Counted from the stretch's first letter, positions 35,407-47,057 are shown. The stretch is DNA of 64,000 nucleotides from Cyrtodaria siliqua (GCA_037043455.1 JAWPHD010003247.1:124001-188000), one strand, 5' to 3'. A program made the numbers and translations. The notes: a model not told the origin generated them from the letters alone.

Positions 35407-35733
35407 ATGTGTAGCACTAACGATCTCATACTTATAGCTATACGTGTAGCTATTAATCATGTTAGCTTAAGAGATGAAAATACTGAACGAGCGGAAATTG
35501 CGTTCGTCTTCAAAACTGACGAGAAGGGACAAATAGGGCGAAACGTTTTAAACAACGTCACTACCAGTTATTATTGTGAGTGTAAAATAAACCATTCAAC
35601 ATTTGCGGCAGAAAAGATAAATGCCGTCGTCCCTTTCAATCAATTCTGGAAATGCCAGTTCACTGAGCTGCACATCTGGTGGAAGGAAAGAACAAATGTT
35701 AGCACGTGGCGGAATAAAGAAAAGTGTGAATGA
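35407..35733 (+). CDS. Hypothetical ORF in dispersed repeat (weak)
   Basis: A 108-residue frame without recognised domains. It lies wholly in the dispersed repeat, and the corresponding stretches near 12.8 and 13.8 kb are broken and separated, so it has no sign of being conserved as protein. The start Met has no supporting context. It could be a remnant of a coding exon of a mobile element, or chance. Confidence 0.12.
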   Translation: MCSTNDLILIAIRVAINHVSLRDENTERAEIAFVFKTDEKGQIGRNVLNNVTTSYYCECKINHSTFAAEKINAVVPFNQFWKCQFTELHIWWKERTNVSTWRNKEKCE

Positions 35734-35870
35734 AAAATCAGTTGGGTCTTAAAAACGGGGGTAGAATAGTTTTAAAATAGCAAATTGTTTTTTGAATATT
35801 ACTAATTTTGATTTAATTGCATCAATTCTATATTTAAGCAAATTGTAGAAAGTGAAGAAATTGTATAAAA

Positions 35871-36425
35871 TACAAATTCAGTTACCCTTGATTTAATGAT
35901 ATGCAAGCAGTTTAAAAAAAATCGTTGTTATTGCTTTTGCTGTTGTTGTTTTGTTGGTTGTGTTGTTGTTGTTTAGTCAATGTAGAACGTGTCGTTCGAA
36001 ACTTCACTTTGCGGAATAAATCGGGACGAGTTTAAAGTCAAAATGGTAATGGATTAGTAATCAATCGAGGTTCTTTTGTTAATTCTTGATACATAATAGA
36101 GTTCCTTGTGTTCCATTAATGGCATATCCAAACACGTACTAAATATCCAACCTGTTCTCTATTATTTTTATGTACATATTCATCCTTCTCTCTCTTCCAA
36201 ATACGTAAGCAACTCTCGAACTATTCTGAGATATATACTCTGTTTTTCGGCAACCAGAAAGGCAAATGTATTTCTATGATAGAAATTATAAAAAAAAAAT
36301 CAAAGAAACTAACCCGCGAAATAGCGGTACAATTACACTACAAAACCGTTTATCAAAACTCTTAACTCTACCTCGCGTAGAAATATCGCTTATCTTTCTT
36401 CCGGATTCCAGACATAAAAATAGAA
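35871..36425. other. No gene seen
   Basis: AT-rich; a 'tgttgttgt' patch lies near 35940-35970. Confidence 0.5.
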
Positions 36426-37240
36426 TGAAACTAATTTCCTTAAGTCGGTACTTGGAATTTCAATTAGTGGAATGGTTTCGAACGTGCATTTACAATCATA
36501 AATCTGCATGGCATGCCTTACGATGACTGCACTAAACAACTGACATGCGCTCTTTAATTAAACATGAATGGCCACCCTTTTAGTAGTACTATCAATTAAC
36601 AAATTTAACTCTTAAACACCATATGAACTTTTCTTAATAATCTCGGAGCGAAACATATATTTAAAACGCTACTAAGTTGTATGTAAAAATAAGTATTATT
36701 TACATGACGTAGATACTACATCTACCACTGCGTGACTGAACGGTGAAATGAGGTAAATTTGAAGTGTATGTTGTATAGCTGCACAACTATTGCCAGATAA
36801 TTGATAAATTCATTTACCTGTTTTCTACGTCATCAAATAAAATTGTATTCTCGCTTTTCACAGATATTGCAATGTGCGAATTGTCAATATCTAGTGTTGT
36901 GGAGTGATTTCGATTTAAATAAACATCAACATGTTCATAAAACATAACATAGCCGGAGAACTTTAAATGAACGATCTTATCTCTGTTCCTTCTTTTTCTA
37001 CATCTTATCGTTCATGATTTACTTAAACTGAATACGTTTTTTGTTTTCTTTTTTTCTGAATTTCCTCAAAATATATGAAGCTATAATTTAGAGACTTTCT
37101 TCGTCTTAACAGTTCCATTTTTTTAAATGAGAAAAAAACACTTAATTAAATCACCTAGTATGTTAGCCTTTAATTACGCACAATTACACGGTTCAGGAAA
37201 AAACAGAGAAATTGCTGTGGAACTAATTTATTTTAGAATG
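36426..37240. repeat. Dispersed repeat related to 31.9-32.8 kb
   Basis: Shares 'aatttcct(t/c)aagtcggt', 'aatggtttcgaacgtgcat' and 'cacggttcag' with the upstream copy, in the same order. Confidence 0.55.
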
Positions 37241-37599
37241 CCATAGACATATCCGTCATTTCACGTCAAGGTGCGTGATTTTTTCTTTAAAATAAAGCTG
37301 TTTATATATGACAGAAATAAAATTAAAATTGATGTGTGTTTGTTCTTTTAAAGGGATATCATGGATATACAGCAATCTTAAACACTGTTTTAAATGACCA
37401 CCTTGATGTATTAATCCGTTATCATTTTGACGGTATACCTGCCTGTAATGAAATGTAACAAAATCGAGTTTTCACTGTTTCTTCGTATTTATATATTAGG
37501 TTGAAATATATATATTATATAATTATTATTATATAAAGTAAACAATAGACACAGCTTTATTTACAGTTGACTCGGTGTTGTTCGTTATGGTTTCATCTT
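37241..37599. other. No gene; single MITE-like end
   Basis: Contains 'cttttaaagggatatcatgg' near 37347, similar to the ends of the 8.2-kb TTAA element. Otherwise AT-rich. Confidence 0.45.
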
Positions 37600-38020
37600 A
37601 GGCTTACGGACATTGTCGGTTTCCATGATGATTTTGTCTTGGTCTTACGGACCATGTTATGTTCCATGATTATTTGGTCTTGGTCTTACGGACATTGTTA
37701 GATTCCATCATGATTAGATCTTGGTCATACAGACAGTGTCAGTTTCCATGACATTTCCATGAAGTTGTTCTTACGAGCAGTGTCAGTTTCAATCATGATT
37801 TGATCTTGGTCTTGCGGACAATGTCAGTTCAATGATGATTCGATCTTGGTCTCACGTTTCCATGATGATTTTATCTTGGTCTTATGGTTATGGTCGGTTC
37901 CTATGATGACTTGAAATTGGTCTTATGAACAGTGTCAGTTTCCGTGATGATTTAATATCGGTCTTACGGACAGTGTCAGTTTGCATGATGATTTGATCTT
38001 GGACTTATGGACAGTGTCAT
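37600..38020. repeat. About 41-bp minisatellite, about 10 units
   Basis: Diverged units of 'cttacggacagtgtcagttt' plus 'ccatgatgatttgatcttggt', with partial units. No open reading consequence. Confidence 0.9.
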
Positions 38021-38169
38021 TTGAATATATTATAATTTTTGTTCATGTAATTATACGTGATAATTGATTACAATACCATCGTGATAACGTTATTTTAACT
38101 GTGTTAACTCGAACTAAATTAAGCATTACGATTGGTTGAAAGGCGATAAAAGGGGACGGACTTCATCAA

Positions 38170-38240
38170 TCTAATTTCTTGATGAACATAAAGTTGGCAG
38201 TAGCTACTGCCACTGCTACTGCCAACTTCACGTTCATTGA
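38170..38240. repeat. Hairpin with perfect 14-bp core stem
   Basis: 'aagttggcagtagc' at 38191-38204 pairs with 'gctactgccaactt' at 38215-38228 around a 10-base loop. Pairing extends outwards imperfectly ('gatgaac' with 'gttcat'). Confidence 0.85.
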
Positions 38241-38399
38241 TGCATATATAATTATGGATTTTTCCCGGATATGTGATCCGATGGGAATTCTTAACAATCC
38301 TGAAAATCATCGTGGAAATACGCTACTCAGTTCACTGGTTTTATCACCACCATTTGCATGTAAACCTCCGAGGTGTAGTCGAATGTAGTTCCTATAATA

Positions 38400-38930
38400 A
38401 AATGTAATCCCTCCTTTTTTATGAAATTGGCATTATATAAGTAGGGGGAAAAAATGCCCATTTCTATGCTATTTTGTTGTTGTATATATAAGACGCGAAT
38501 TAATAGGTTTTACTGGATCACTGATAACCATTTTCGAAATGTCGAATCTATGCATACACTTTGTGAGCAATGAAAACAGCTGTACCATTGACATGTTTAG
38601 TAAACAAACAAGAACTTTCTTACAAGTATTGTGACCCCACCTTTTCTGGTGCTTTTTCAAATGTTAAATCAGTTTTCTATGTGAAAATTACACTACTGCA
38701 TTATTCATACTTAAGTTGAAATTGCAGCAAATTATTAATATGTGGTATTCTAACATTGGCATCAAACGGGAAAATAATTAGTGGTTTCATACCTTCACTC
38801 TGTTATAAACAATATGTTAAATGATTCGGCTGAACATTACGACCAGGTTTCCGTAAGCACATGAGTGCGGTTGATGATAATTATGTTTGTACTATAGGCT
38901 GTGGACCCTATGATGACGCCTACCTAAAGC
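38400..38930. other. No gene seen
   Basis: No recognised structure before the family A copy. Confidence 0.5.
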
Positions 38931-38934
38931 CCAT

Positions 38935-39425
38935 TGGGACGGTGGCGTTTGATGTTTGTCTATGATCTTTCTTGTCGTGCCCTTAATGGTTCATTCTCTT
39001 GTTGCTCTAGCTTCTGCCAAGTCACTGAGTACCTTCATTACGGCTTTCTATGCTATTGTTTTTTTTGTATTATATTTACACGAGCATATTTGTGTTTTAC
39101 TTATATTGCCTATTGATGCTGCCTTGTTGGTTAGAGGTTAGATCATGGCGGGGATTTTACACTGTCCTGTTTTAATGGGGTGACAGTAGGGTAAGTGTGA
39201 GGTTTGGTGCACCCTAGAACCGGTTTAACCCCCCAGTGGCCTTTTTGCCAATGACCGTTCCAAGGCGGTAGCCCTATTGTCAACTCTTTTGTGTTTGTGA
39301 TGTCGTTTGCATTTTTATTACTTTTGCCTTCTCGTTTGTCTGTTTGCGTGTTTGTTTTTGTGTTTTTGGTTGACTGTCGTCCTTGAATGCTGCTTTCCCT
39401 GTCCGATATTTCTATCTTTCCTAAA
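38935..39425 (+). repeat. Family A repeat, longest plus-strand copy
   Basis: Runs from 'ggtggcgtttgatgtttgtc' through 'cccttaatggttcattctct', 'gccaagtcactgagtacc', 'tagatcatggcggggatttt', 'gtaagtgtgaggtttggtgc' and 'ttccaaggcggtagccct' to 'ccttgaatgctgctttccct'. It has no TIRs and no protein coding. Confidence 0.88.
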
Positions 39426-39592
39426 ACCCATATGATTAAAACTGGACAACACCTTTATCATAGGGTTATTGATGTTTCAAAAGCGTTTGACCAATGTAGT
39501 CAAAAGCTTTCGAAAAATTAATAAACCTTTAATAAAGGTGTTGTCTGAGAGAAAAACTATGGTTTAAATTAATAAAACTAAGGATAAGAGGT

Positions 39593-39846
39593 TTCTTTTT
39601 TTTTTGTATGGTGTTTTACGTCATTTTCAACAAATGTAAAGTTATATATGACGGTCGATTGTTTTATGGTAGAGGCAGACCACCCACTTTCCTGGGTAGA
39701 ACCAGTACTGTACACCTCCAGCCATCTATAAGAATCGACACTTCCTCACTTACAAGTCGAGTTGCCAGTGGGATTCGAACCCGCAGCGGTGAGAGGCGAA
39801 GGTTTACTATGCAACTTCGTTAACCATTCGGCCACGGAGACACTTG
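39593..39846 (-). mobile_element. tRNA-Ser-like SINE with 11-bp target duplication
   Basis: On the minus strand the head carries 'tggccgaatgg' (A box) and 'gggttcgaatccc' (B box). The body includes 'ggaggtgtacagtactggtt', and the 3' end is 'aaatgacgtaaaacaccatac' followed by an A-rich tail. It is flanked by 'ggataagaggt' at 39582-39592 and 39847-39857. This is an exact insertion footprint inside the LINE, so it inserted after that LINE. Confidence 0.92.
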
Positions 39847-40291
39847 GGATAAGAGGTAGACTATTTCATATTATAAAATCACTGTATAACTCAGTAAAAT
39901 CAAGGGTAAAACATAATATTACTATATCTCACGTTTACACTCTTGTATAAATTGCCCATACCCTTAGCGTGAAGCAATTTTTACTGTTCACCGGCAAACA
40001 ATTTTTACTGTTAAACGATTGTGACGTCACGCGAACAATAGGTTTTGGTTTTTTCCAATAACGACACGCTTTGGCAATTGGAAATCGGTGGACGCTTATT
40101 AAAATACAGTTGAAGTTATGTCTATCGTAAGACGCTTGGTTTACCAAACGACAATAAAAATAATGTGGCGAGCAGATTTGTTTTTTTAAATCAAAACTGG
40201 TATACAAATATACATTAAAAAAAAAATATATTGGGATTTTTTTCCCCTCATATATTTAAATTGTAATCAAAACATTTGTTCGGTATAATAA

Positions 40292-40370
40292 AATATTGTC
40301 AACCTTCGGAAAAATAATGTCAACCTCGTCTTCGCCTCGGTTGACATTATTTTCCTCAGGTTGACAATAT
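40292..40370. repeat. Palindrome, about 36-bp arms
   Basis: 'aatattgtcaacct' and 'aataatgtcaacctcg' on the left pair with 'cctcggttgacattatt' and 'aggttgacaatat' on the right. It lies in the sequence that interrupts the LINE at 39.95-40.44 kb. Confidence 0.8.
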
Positions 40371-41929
40371 CCACTGTCACCCTCACTGGGATGCAATATT
40401 TATGTAATGTTGTTAATAATGTTGTTAATAATGTGATGAGTTTACGTGTACGTTAGGTGTACGCAAAGGTGAATGTTTTTCTCCATTTTTATTCTCAATG
40501 TTTTTAAATGGCCTGGAAAAAAAGTTTGTATTGCATGTTTTTGAGGAAGTTGACAATAATACATTGACAGTATTCTGATGACATAGTGTTTTTTTTTCTG
40601 AAACTGCAAATGGATTGCAGAAATGTTTTGTTATTTTAAGTTATTACTGTATACGTTGGAAAATAAAAGTAACTACAGCAAAAGTCAAAGGTTATGGTTT
40701 TTCGTAAAGCTGGTTCATTGCGCAGGAACTTACGATTTGTGTATGATGGAAATGAAATTGAAATTGTTAAGTCATTTTGATACCTTGGAATTGTATTCAC
40801 TCAACGTGGATCATTTAATGAAACACAGGTCACATTAGCAGGCTAAGCACAGAAAGCTATTTTTAAATTGAATTCTAAAATACATGTATAAGTTTACGAA
40901 TATCTCTATTCAACAAAAATTATATTTATTTAATAAACGTGTTCCGATATTGAACTATGGCTCTTAAGTATGGGGATTTTCTTCGGATTTGAATATTTAA
41001 AAGAGTGCATATTCTATGTTGTAAAAAGAAAATAGTATTAACTGAAAAAGGTGTACACAAAATGAGTGTATCTATGAAGTAGTAATCTAATTAACCAAAT
41101 GTATTTTAATATTTTAAAATAATGGATAAAGTCATTGGATGTCATGAACATAAATTTGTAAAACATATTTATAATCTTATGAGAAGCGATGCTGAATTAC
41201 AAAAATGGTAACTCTATTAAAGCAATTATTGACCTCACTTGGTTATGATGCATGGCTTTTCCAAGGTGTCGAAAACAATGATTTATTTGTGTATAATGTA
41301 AAACAAAGATTACATGATAACTGTATTCAAAATATGCACTCCCGTTTCGAAAATTCAAGCTTAGAAATTGTTTACTCATTGATTGTAGATAGCTATGTTT
41401 TGAAACTTTACTTACATGTTTAAATAATTTATATCGAAATATAGAAATTAAGACATCTCATAACTTATAAACAGCAGATAAAAGATGGCATAAGACGAAC
41501 GACATACCAATAAATAAACGTATATGTATCGCATGTGCACAGCTAGAAGATGAATGGCACTACTTTGTTATTGAATGTTCTTTATATCACGAGATAAGAA
41601 TAACATATATAAAGTAAATTACTGAAAACTACCATATATGTTTACATTGTTGGACCTTATAAATAATGGAAATCAAAACAATTATAAAATATATGAGCGT
41701 CTTTATTTTTTTAAGCCTTTGACATTATAGTGCTAAAGTTGTTAGATAATAGTAATTAGTGTCCAAAACAAAACATAATTGTGTTAAAGGGAATGTAGCG
41801 ACATAGACATATATCTTTATTATAGGGAGTTCTAAAAAACTTGAAAAAAGGTGAAAGAATTATCAAAATCGGATGATAAACAAAAAAGATATGATCATTT
41901 GAAAGTTCTGTTGAGGACCTTAATGTGCA

Positions 41930-42195
41930 GGGTTCTGTTTTAGTGGGATGACAGTAGGATAAGTGTGAGGTTTGGTGCATCCTAGAACCGGTTTAAACCC
42001 CCAGTGGCCTACTTTGCCACTGACCATTCCAAGGCGGTAGCCCTGTTGTCAACCCTTTCGTGTTTGTGATGTCGTTTGCATTTATTATTACTTTGCCTTC
42101 TTGTTTGTCTGTTTGCGTGTTTGTTTCTGTGTTTTGTGGTTGACTGTCCTCCTTGAATGCTGCTTTCCCTGTCCGATCTTTTTATATTTCTTTAT
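41930..42195 (+). repeat. Family A repeat
   Basis: 'gtaagtgtgaggtttggtgc', 'ttccaaggcggtagccct' and 'ccttgaatgctgctttccct' are present; the 5' part of the family is missing. Confidence 0.85.
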
Positions 42196-42539
42196 TCAAT
42201 TCATATTCAATATGTACAATAGACGTATGTAGCCACTAACAACACATATTACAAAGTGTTAACAAATTGTTATGTTTAGAGATAAACTAGTAATCGAGTC
42301 TTTACCCAACCTTTACGAAACTTTAACCAGTTTATCAAATACATTCTTGATAAACAAACATCACAACATAACTCTCCCTTATGGAAACGAAATATAAGGA
42401 ATAGTCAATGACATCAAATGTTAATTTCACCATGGCTACGAGTATTAATGCGTTATTTTTAAGTTACCGCTCGTCCAACACTCCATATGAAATGGAAAGT
42501 ATTAATAACAACTGTTAAACAAGTCAGATTGCATTTATC

Positions 42540-42815
42540 ACTTACAGACACAGTTGCGTTCAGGTAACCCAAATAAATGCAGAACGAACGCTGAACGAAT
42601 GGAAAATGAACGCAGAATGAACGCAGAACGAACGCAGAATGAATGTGCACGATCTATATTTTAAAAATGCATTTCGTTCGTTGCGTTCGTTTCGTTCGTT
42701 TTCAGCGTTCAGCGTTTTAAAAAACGAACGATGAATACATTTTTTAAAACGCTAAACGCTGAAAACGAACGGAACGAACGCAACGAAACGAACGCAAATG
42801 AATTTCGCTATTTCC
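42540..42815. repeat. 'gaacgc' repeat region with a long palindrome
   Basis: Clustered 'gaacgcagaac(g)' units at 42577-42650, then an inverted pair at about 42665-42723 and 42740-42800 ('cgttcgttttcagcgtt' against 'aacgctgaaaacgaacg'). More 'gcaaacgga' units recur near 43420-43480. This is consistent with a palindromic non-autonomous element rich in subterminal repeats. Confidence 0.7.
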
Positions 42816-43964
42816 GATAACTTTCAATAATATCCTTTTCAGTACATAATTGAAGTCTCGATTTAAACGAAGTGCGTTTTGCAGTATTTTAATATAAAGA
42901 AATACACTGTGTAAATGGTGTTTTTTAAGCACGATTACACACTTTCATTTTTACTGATTTAAAATAGGAAATGTATTTATTGTGTAGCACAAACTTTATA
43001 TTATTTCATTATAAAACTGAAATAATGTTGGTAAAATCAGACGGCATATTTTATATAGTGTCAAGTATGTTAAATTTTTGATGAAAATAACATAAACCCG
43101 AAAACAGAATAATCATCAATGTGCACCACCAAATAATGTCAACCAAAGGACACATTCTTCAATATGATCACAAACATTAGTCGCCAACTCGTGGTAAGAA
43201 TCGCATGACTGGATATCATGCGTAGTTTAATCGTCAGAAAGTTTGCAATTGGTAAACGCTGAACGAACGCAAATGCATTTTCTCCGTTTGTGCATTTAAA
43301 CACACACATTATGTTGCGTTCGTTCCGTGCATTTAAATAACGCATAGTTTCGTTTATAAAAGCTGAATCCATTCAAAAACTCAAATGATTTGCATTTTAA
43401 AAAATGCATTCATAAAAATGAAATGCAAACGGAATGCAAACGGAGCGCAAACGGAACACAAAAGAAACGCAAACGGAATTGTTCTGGTACTTGAACGCAG
43501 CTGGGTCTGTAGTGGTCTCATACCATTCAGCATGACAATTATTTGTTCCCGAGGACTTAAGTCAATGAATATTTTAAAAACATTTGAACCAACAATGGTA
43601 TAAATTGACTGCCACAATTTAATTGAAATATGTTCAGTACGGACACAATTAAAAATAATATGTTCGCAATAGATGAAACTTGTCTTTCACACCGGGGGCA
43701 ACTTTTGGTATAAGTGTCATTAAAATTGCTTTATCTATATAATGCAATTATAAGATGGTGACTAGTAAGCCAAGTTAGGCTGGGTATATGTACATTATAT
43801 GTTACCTATATGTCCTATATATGTAATATTTTGTAAAATATGTATTTGTCACTGAAATAAATAAATATACATCCATCCGATTTTGATGATAATTCTTTCA
43901 CCTTTTTGCAAGTTTTGCAGAGCTCTTAATAAAACAGCTGTTTCGCTACATTCACTTTAAGCAT

Positions 43965-45180
43965 CCTAAATTTTCTTGAAAACCCCCTAGAAGATGGTTA
44001 ATGGGTATTTTGTTTCCATTTGCTAAGCGGGACAATAACACCCTTTCTTAAAAGTTCATGAATGGTGATGACAGAGTTATCGCCCTGTAGCTATTATGAT
44101 CCTATGATCTTTTTTCCCACCTTTAAATAGTGTTATGATTAAACCGCGTTTCATCTTTTCGGGCGCGTGCGCTAATTTCAACATTGCTGCGAGTAATTTT
44201 GCTATCAACTGTTTGACTATTCACCGGCATGAGTGATATGTTCATAGTATATTTTGTCCTCGCCACAAGCTTTGTTTCGTTTCGCGAGCTTTAGAAAATA
44301 ATTAATATCAGCTACTGAGATTGGTATTAAATCGCATACATCATAATTACTTAATTCTACGTTCCTTGAGTGTATTCATTTGCATGTTGTAAAAATGCAT
44401 TATCGAAATTAGCATCTTCAACGACAATATACAAATCACTAAAGTAATTACGCCAACCCGACAGTATGTCTGTTGTATTTCTAGATAGTATTTCATTAAA
44501 GCTCATTTCAGTTCCGGGGGCAGTACATGATTTTTTCCGTCTAGCGTTTACTAAGTTCCAAAGGAAATATTGGTCAATCTCAGCAAGATTGAGATTAACC
44601 ATATACTGATCAAATGCTGACATCTAAATTCGCGTTTTGCTACTTTATAATTAAAGTATGATAAACCGTTTCTCAGTTTTCCATCACTCAGCCATAGTAT
44701 TCATTTATTTTTCATGTTATTATGATAACAATTAAGTTCTTTATTCCAATCAGACTTTAAGTGACGACTGAATTTAGCTTTTGGCAAACATACATTGGAT
44801 GCATTTAAAATCCTGGTGACCAATACGTCATAAAATTGATCTATGTCTGACTTAAAAGTCAAAGCCAAGTCCTTAGCGTTTTTAAGGATTGGGTCATTTT
44901 TAAGGAATACTTCATACTCTTTTAAAATGTCCACTGGTATTTTTGACCATTTAATACGCTGACCACTCTCAGTGTTAGGGGTGATTATTTCATAAATCGG
45001 AAATAAGAGTGTACATAAAATAGGACGGTGATTGGAGAAATTTCAAGAACGGTCATCAATAATTTGACAGTCAATAGCATAGTCTATTTTATCAGTTGGT
45101 AGTAAATTATGGTCTAGAAGGCTAACGCCATTTTTTTATACAAAACTTGAAATTGCATCACTACCGTCATTGTCTTGCAT
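43965..45180 (-). pseudogene. LINE remnant: endonuclease end to RT start
   Basis: Minus strand, in order: endonuclease end ('LLDHNLLPTDKIDYAIDCQI' and 'SNHRPIL', about 45120-45010). Then a pre-RT linker (minus 44934-44701 and 44623-44357, the latter with 'LWNLVNARRKKSCTAPGTE'). Then the RT start ('SYRAITLSS' and 'ERVLLSRL', about 44090-44030, and 'GGFQENLGC' about 43970-44000). The sequence stops at the TTAA inverted repeat at 43960. Catalytic RT motifs are absent. A possible C-terminal piece lies at 43500-43720 ('IFNCVRTEH', 'KLWQSIYTIVGSNVFKIFI'). Confidence 0.65.
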
Positions 45181-45394
45181 ATCGCTCACCAACGTGCACG
45201 TGCATGAAATGCTCCGATTGATCTCGCTTGTTTCCGTAAGATATCGGATATAAGGTCAGTACTCACCCAGTTGTTCAATAATAAAGAAACGCCATTTTTG
45301 TTGTGATCATGAAAGCGGAAAACAGACGGATGTACTTTAGCTAAAGTAAGTTCTTTTATAATCATGTTTGGCATCCTATTTCATGTACAATGGT

Positions 45395-46355
45395 ATATTG
45401 TGCAATGCAGTGTGTACGGGAATCCGTGTTTGCCTTATTTATGTGTTCTGTGTGGTGTACCCTGGCGCCAAGCTGTTCATGACTAGGCACAGTGTAATCG
45501 TTCATAGACTTGTAGTTCTGGTGCAATGCAGTGTGTACGGGAATCCGTATTTGCTTTTTTTATGTGTTTTATGTGATGCACCCTGGTGCCAAACTGTTCA
45601 TGACTTGGCCCAGTGTAACTGTTCATAGGCTGGTAGTTCTGTTGCAATGCAGTGTGTACGGGAATCCGTATTTGCTTTATGTATGTGTTCTAAGTGGTGC
45701 ACCCGGGCGCCAAACTGTTCATGACTTGGCCCAATGTAATCGTTCATAGACTGGTAGTTCTGGTGCAATGCAGTGTGTACGGAAATCCGTATTTGCCTTA
45801 TTTATGTTGTCTTATTTATGTGTTTATGTGATGCACCCTGGTGACAAACTGTTCACTAAATGGCCCAATGCAATTGTTCATAGGCTGGTAGTTCTGTTGC
45901 AATGCAGTGTGTACGGGAATCCGTATTTGCCTTATTTATGTTGCCTTTTTTATGTGTTCTATGTGATGCACCCTGTCGCCAAGCTGTTCATGACTTGGTC
46001 CAGTATAATCTTGCATAGACTGGTAGTTCTAGTGCATTGCAGTGTGTACGGGAATCCGTATTTGCATTTTTTGTGTTTTATTTGATGCACCCTGGTGCCA
46101 AACTTTTCACGACTTGGCCCAGTGTAATTGTTCATAGGCTGGTAGTTCTGTTGCAATACAGTGTGTACGGGAATCCGTATTTGCTTTATTTATGTGTTTT
46201 ATGTGGTGTACCCTGATGCCAAGCTGTTCATGACGTGGTCCAATGTAATCGTTCATATACTGTGGTAGTTCTGGTGAAATGCAGTGGTGAAATGCAGTGT
46301 GTACAGCAATCCGTATTTGTTTTATTTATGTGTTTATGTGGTGCATGGTAGACAC
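45395..46355. repeat. About 121-bp tandem repeat, 8 units
   Basis: 'gcaatgcagtgtgtacggga' plus 'atccgtatttgc' starts units near 45402, 45523, 45644, 45765, 45899, 46033, 46153 and 46280. Some units are about 134 bases because 'ttatttatgttgcc'-like segments are inserted. Open frames through it reflect the repeat. Confidence 0.92.
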
Positions 46356-46529
46356 TAAGTGATAGGTTTGCCCATTGTCTGTCGTTGTCCGTTGTCTGTT
46401 ATCCGTCGTCAGTCAGTCCATCCGTCACACTGCAGGAATATTCCACATACAACCAACTATTAGAATCTCTTAGAATTATGTAGGTAATATTTTATTGATG
46501 ACTTTTAAAATTTACATTTTTTATTGTTT
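46356..46529. other. Short spacer with 'gtccgt' run
   Basis: Contains 'gtctgtcgttgtccgttgtc', a motif often seen at mollusc repeat ends. No gene. Confidence 0.45.
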
Positions 46530-47056
46530 TTAAACCTTTCAAACTTTGCTTATAGTTGTTACTTGAATGAACTATAATTATGCACTAGATGCTTTAAACC
46601 TAGTTTATAACTTTATCTTTGGAAGACAAAACATTCTATGGTGACATAGTTGTGTCTTGGGTAGTACATCCTTTTGGACGCATGGATTTCATCTATGATC
46701 TTGACCTACTGTTTGGGGCTGATGATTTGTTTTAATAGAATCGCATTTTGTTTTTAAACAAATGCACTTAAATTTCATATCAGCAAACTGTAAACTCCAT
46801 TGATTTTAGTTATTAAAACGTTTACAAACATTCCTTTCTCATGAGCTGTAATTATTCACTAGCTGCTTTTAACCTAGTTTATAGCTTAATCTTTGGAAGA
46901 CAAAACATTTTATTTTTACATAGTTGTGCCTTGGGTAGTGCATCTTTTTGGACGCATGGTTTTCATCTATGACCTCGACCTACTGTTTGGGACTGATGAT
47001 TTCTTTTAATAGAATGGCATTTTGTTTTTAACAAATGCACTTAAATGTCATATCAG
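46530..47056. repeat. About 275-bp two-copy tandem duplication
   Basis: 'aacctagtttata', 'ctttggaagacaaaacatt', 'catagttgtg(t/c)cttggg' and 'ttttggacgcatgg' recur about 275 bases apart (about 46590 and 46870). Confidence 0.85.
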
Positions 47057-47057
47057 C

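Larger units (their letters stand above)
33150..35870. repeat. Dispersed repeat, copy 2, with a minisatellite inside
   Basis: Best matches to copy 1 (12.4-14.06 kb) are at 35035-35870. Sequence upstream of the minisatellite (33150-33260) weakly resembles 12000-12130. If both flanks are homologous, the 32-bp array expanded inside this copy only. Confidence 0.6.
39450..41720 (+). pseudogene. LINE remnant split by two insertions
   Basis: An RT of a different LINE type. Motif A region: 'VIDVSKAFDQC' (about 39465-39500). Then 'LIKLRIRG' is interrupted at 39593 by a SINE and resumes at 39858 ('GRLFHIIKSLYNSVKSRV'). It breaks again near 39950 and resumes at about 40440 with 'GVRKGECLSPFLFSMFLNGL', followed by 'ADDIVFFSET' (about 40580). 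The decayed C-terminal half includes 'LLKQLLTSLGYDAWLFQGV' (41205-41270) and a Cys-containing tail near 41530-41580 ('CAQLEDEWHYFVIEC'-like, frame-shifted). Numerous stops. Not functional. Confidence 0.75.
41784..43960. mobile_element. TTAA-bounded inverted repeat pair (possible piggyBac-type element)
   Basis: 'ttaaagggaatgtagcg' at 41784 and 'cgctacattcactttaa' to 43960 are inverted. Similarity continues about 90 bases inwards ('ggtgaaagaattatc' and 'aaatcggatga'). The interior holds a family A copy, a palindromic 'gaacg' region and a possible LINE C-terminal fragment, and no transposase. It may be one old, much-invaded element or two separate MITE ends. Confidence 0.55.

Noticed and set aside
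39760..39846. tRNA-Ser-like sequence on the minus strand
   Set aside because: It lies inside a SINE with target duplications and continues into the SINE body, so it is not a functional tRNA gene.
42459..42932. Minus-strand frames across the 'gaacgc' region
   Set aside because: Read-through of short repeats and a palindrome.
43381..43617. Independent small gene at the possible LINE C-terminus
   Set aside because: The only recognisable part resembles a LINE tail, and the rest runs into the 'gcaaacgga' repeats.
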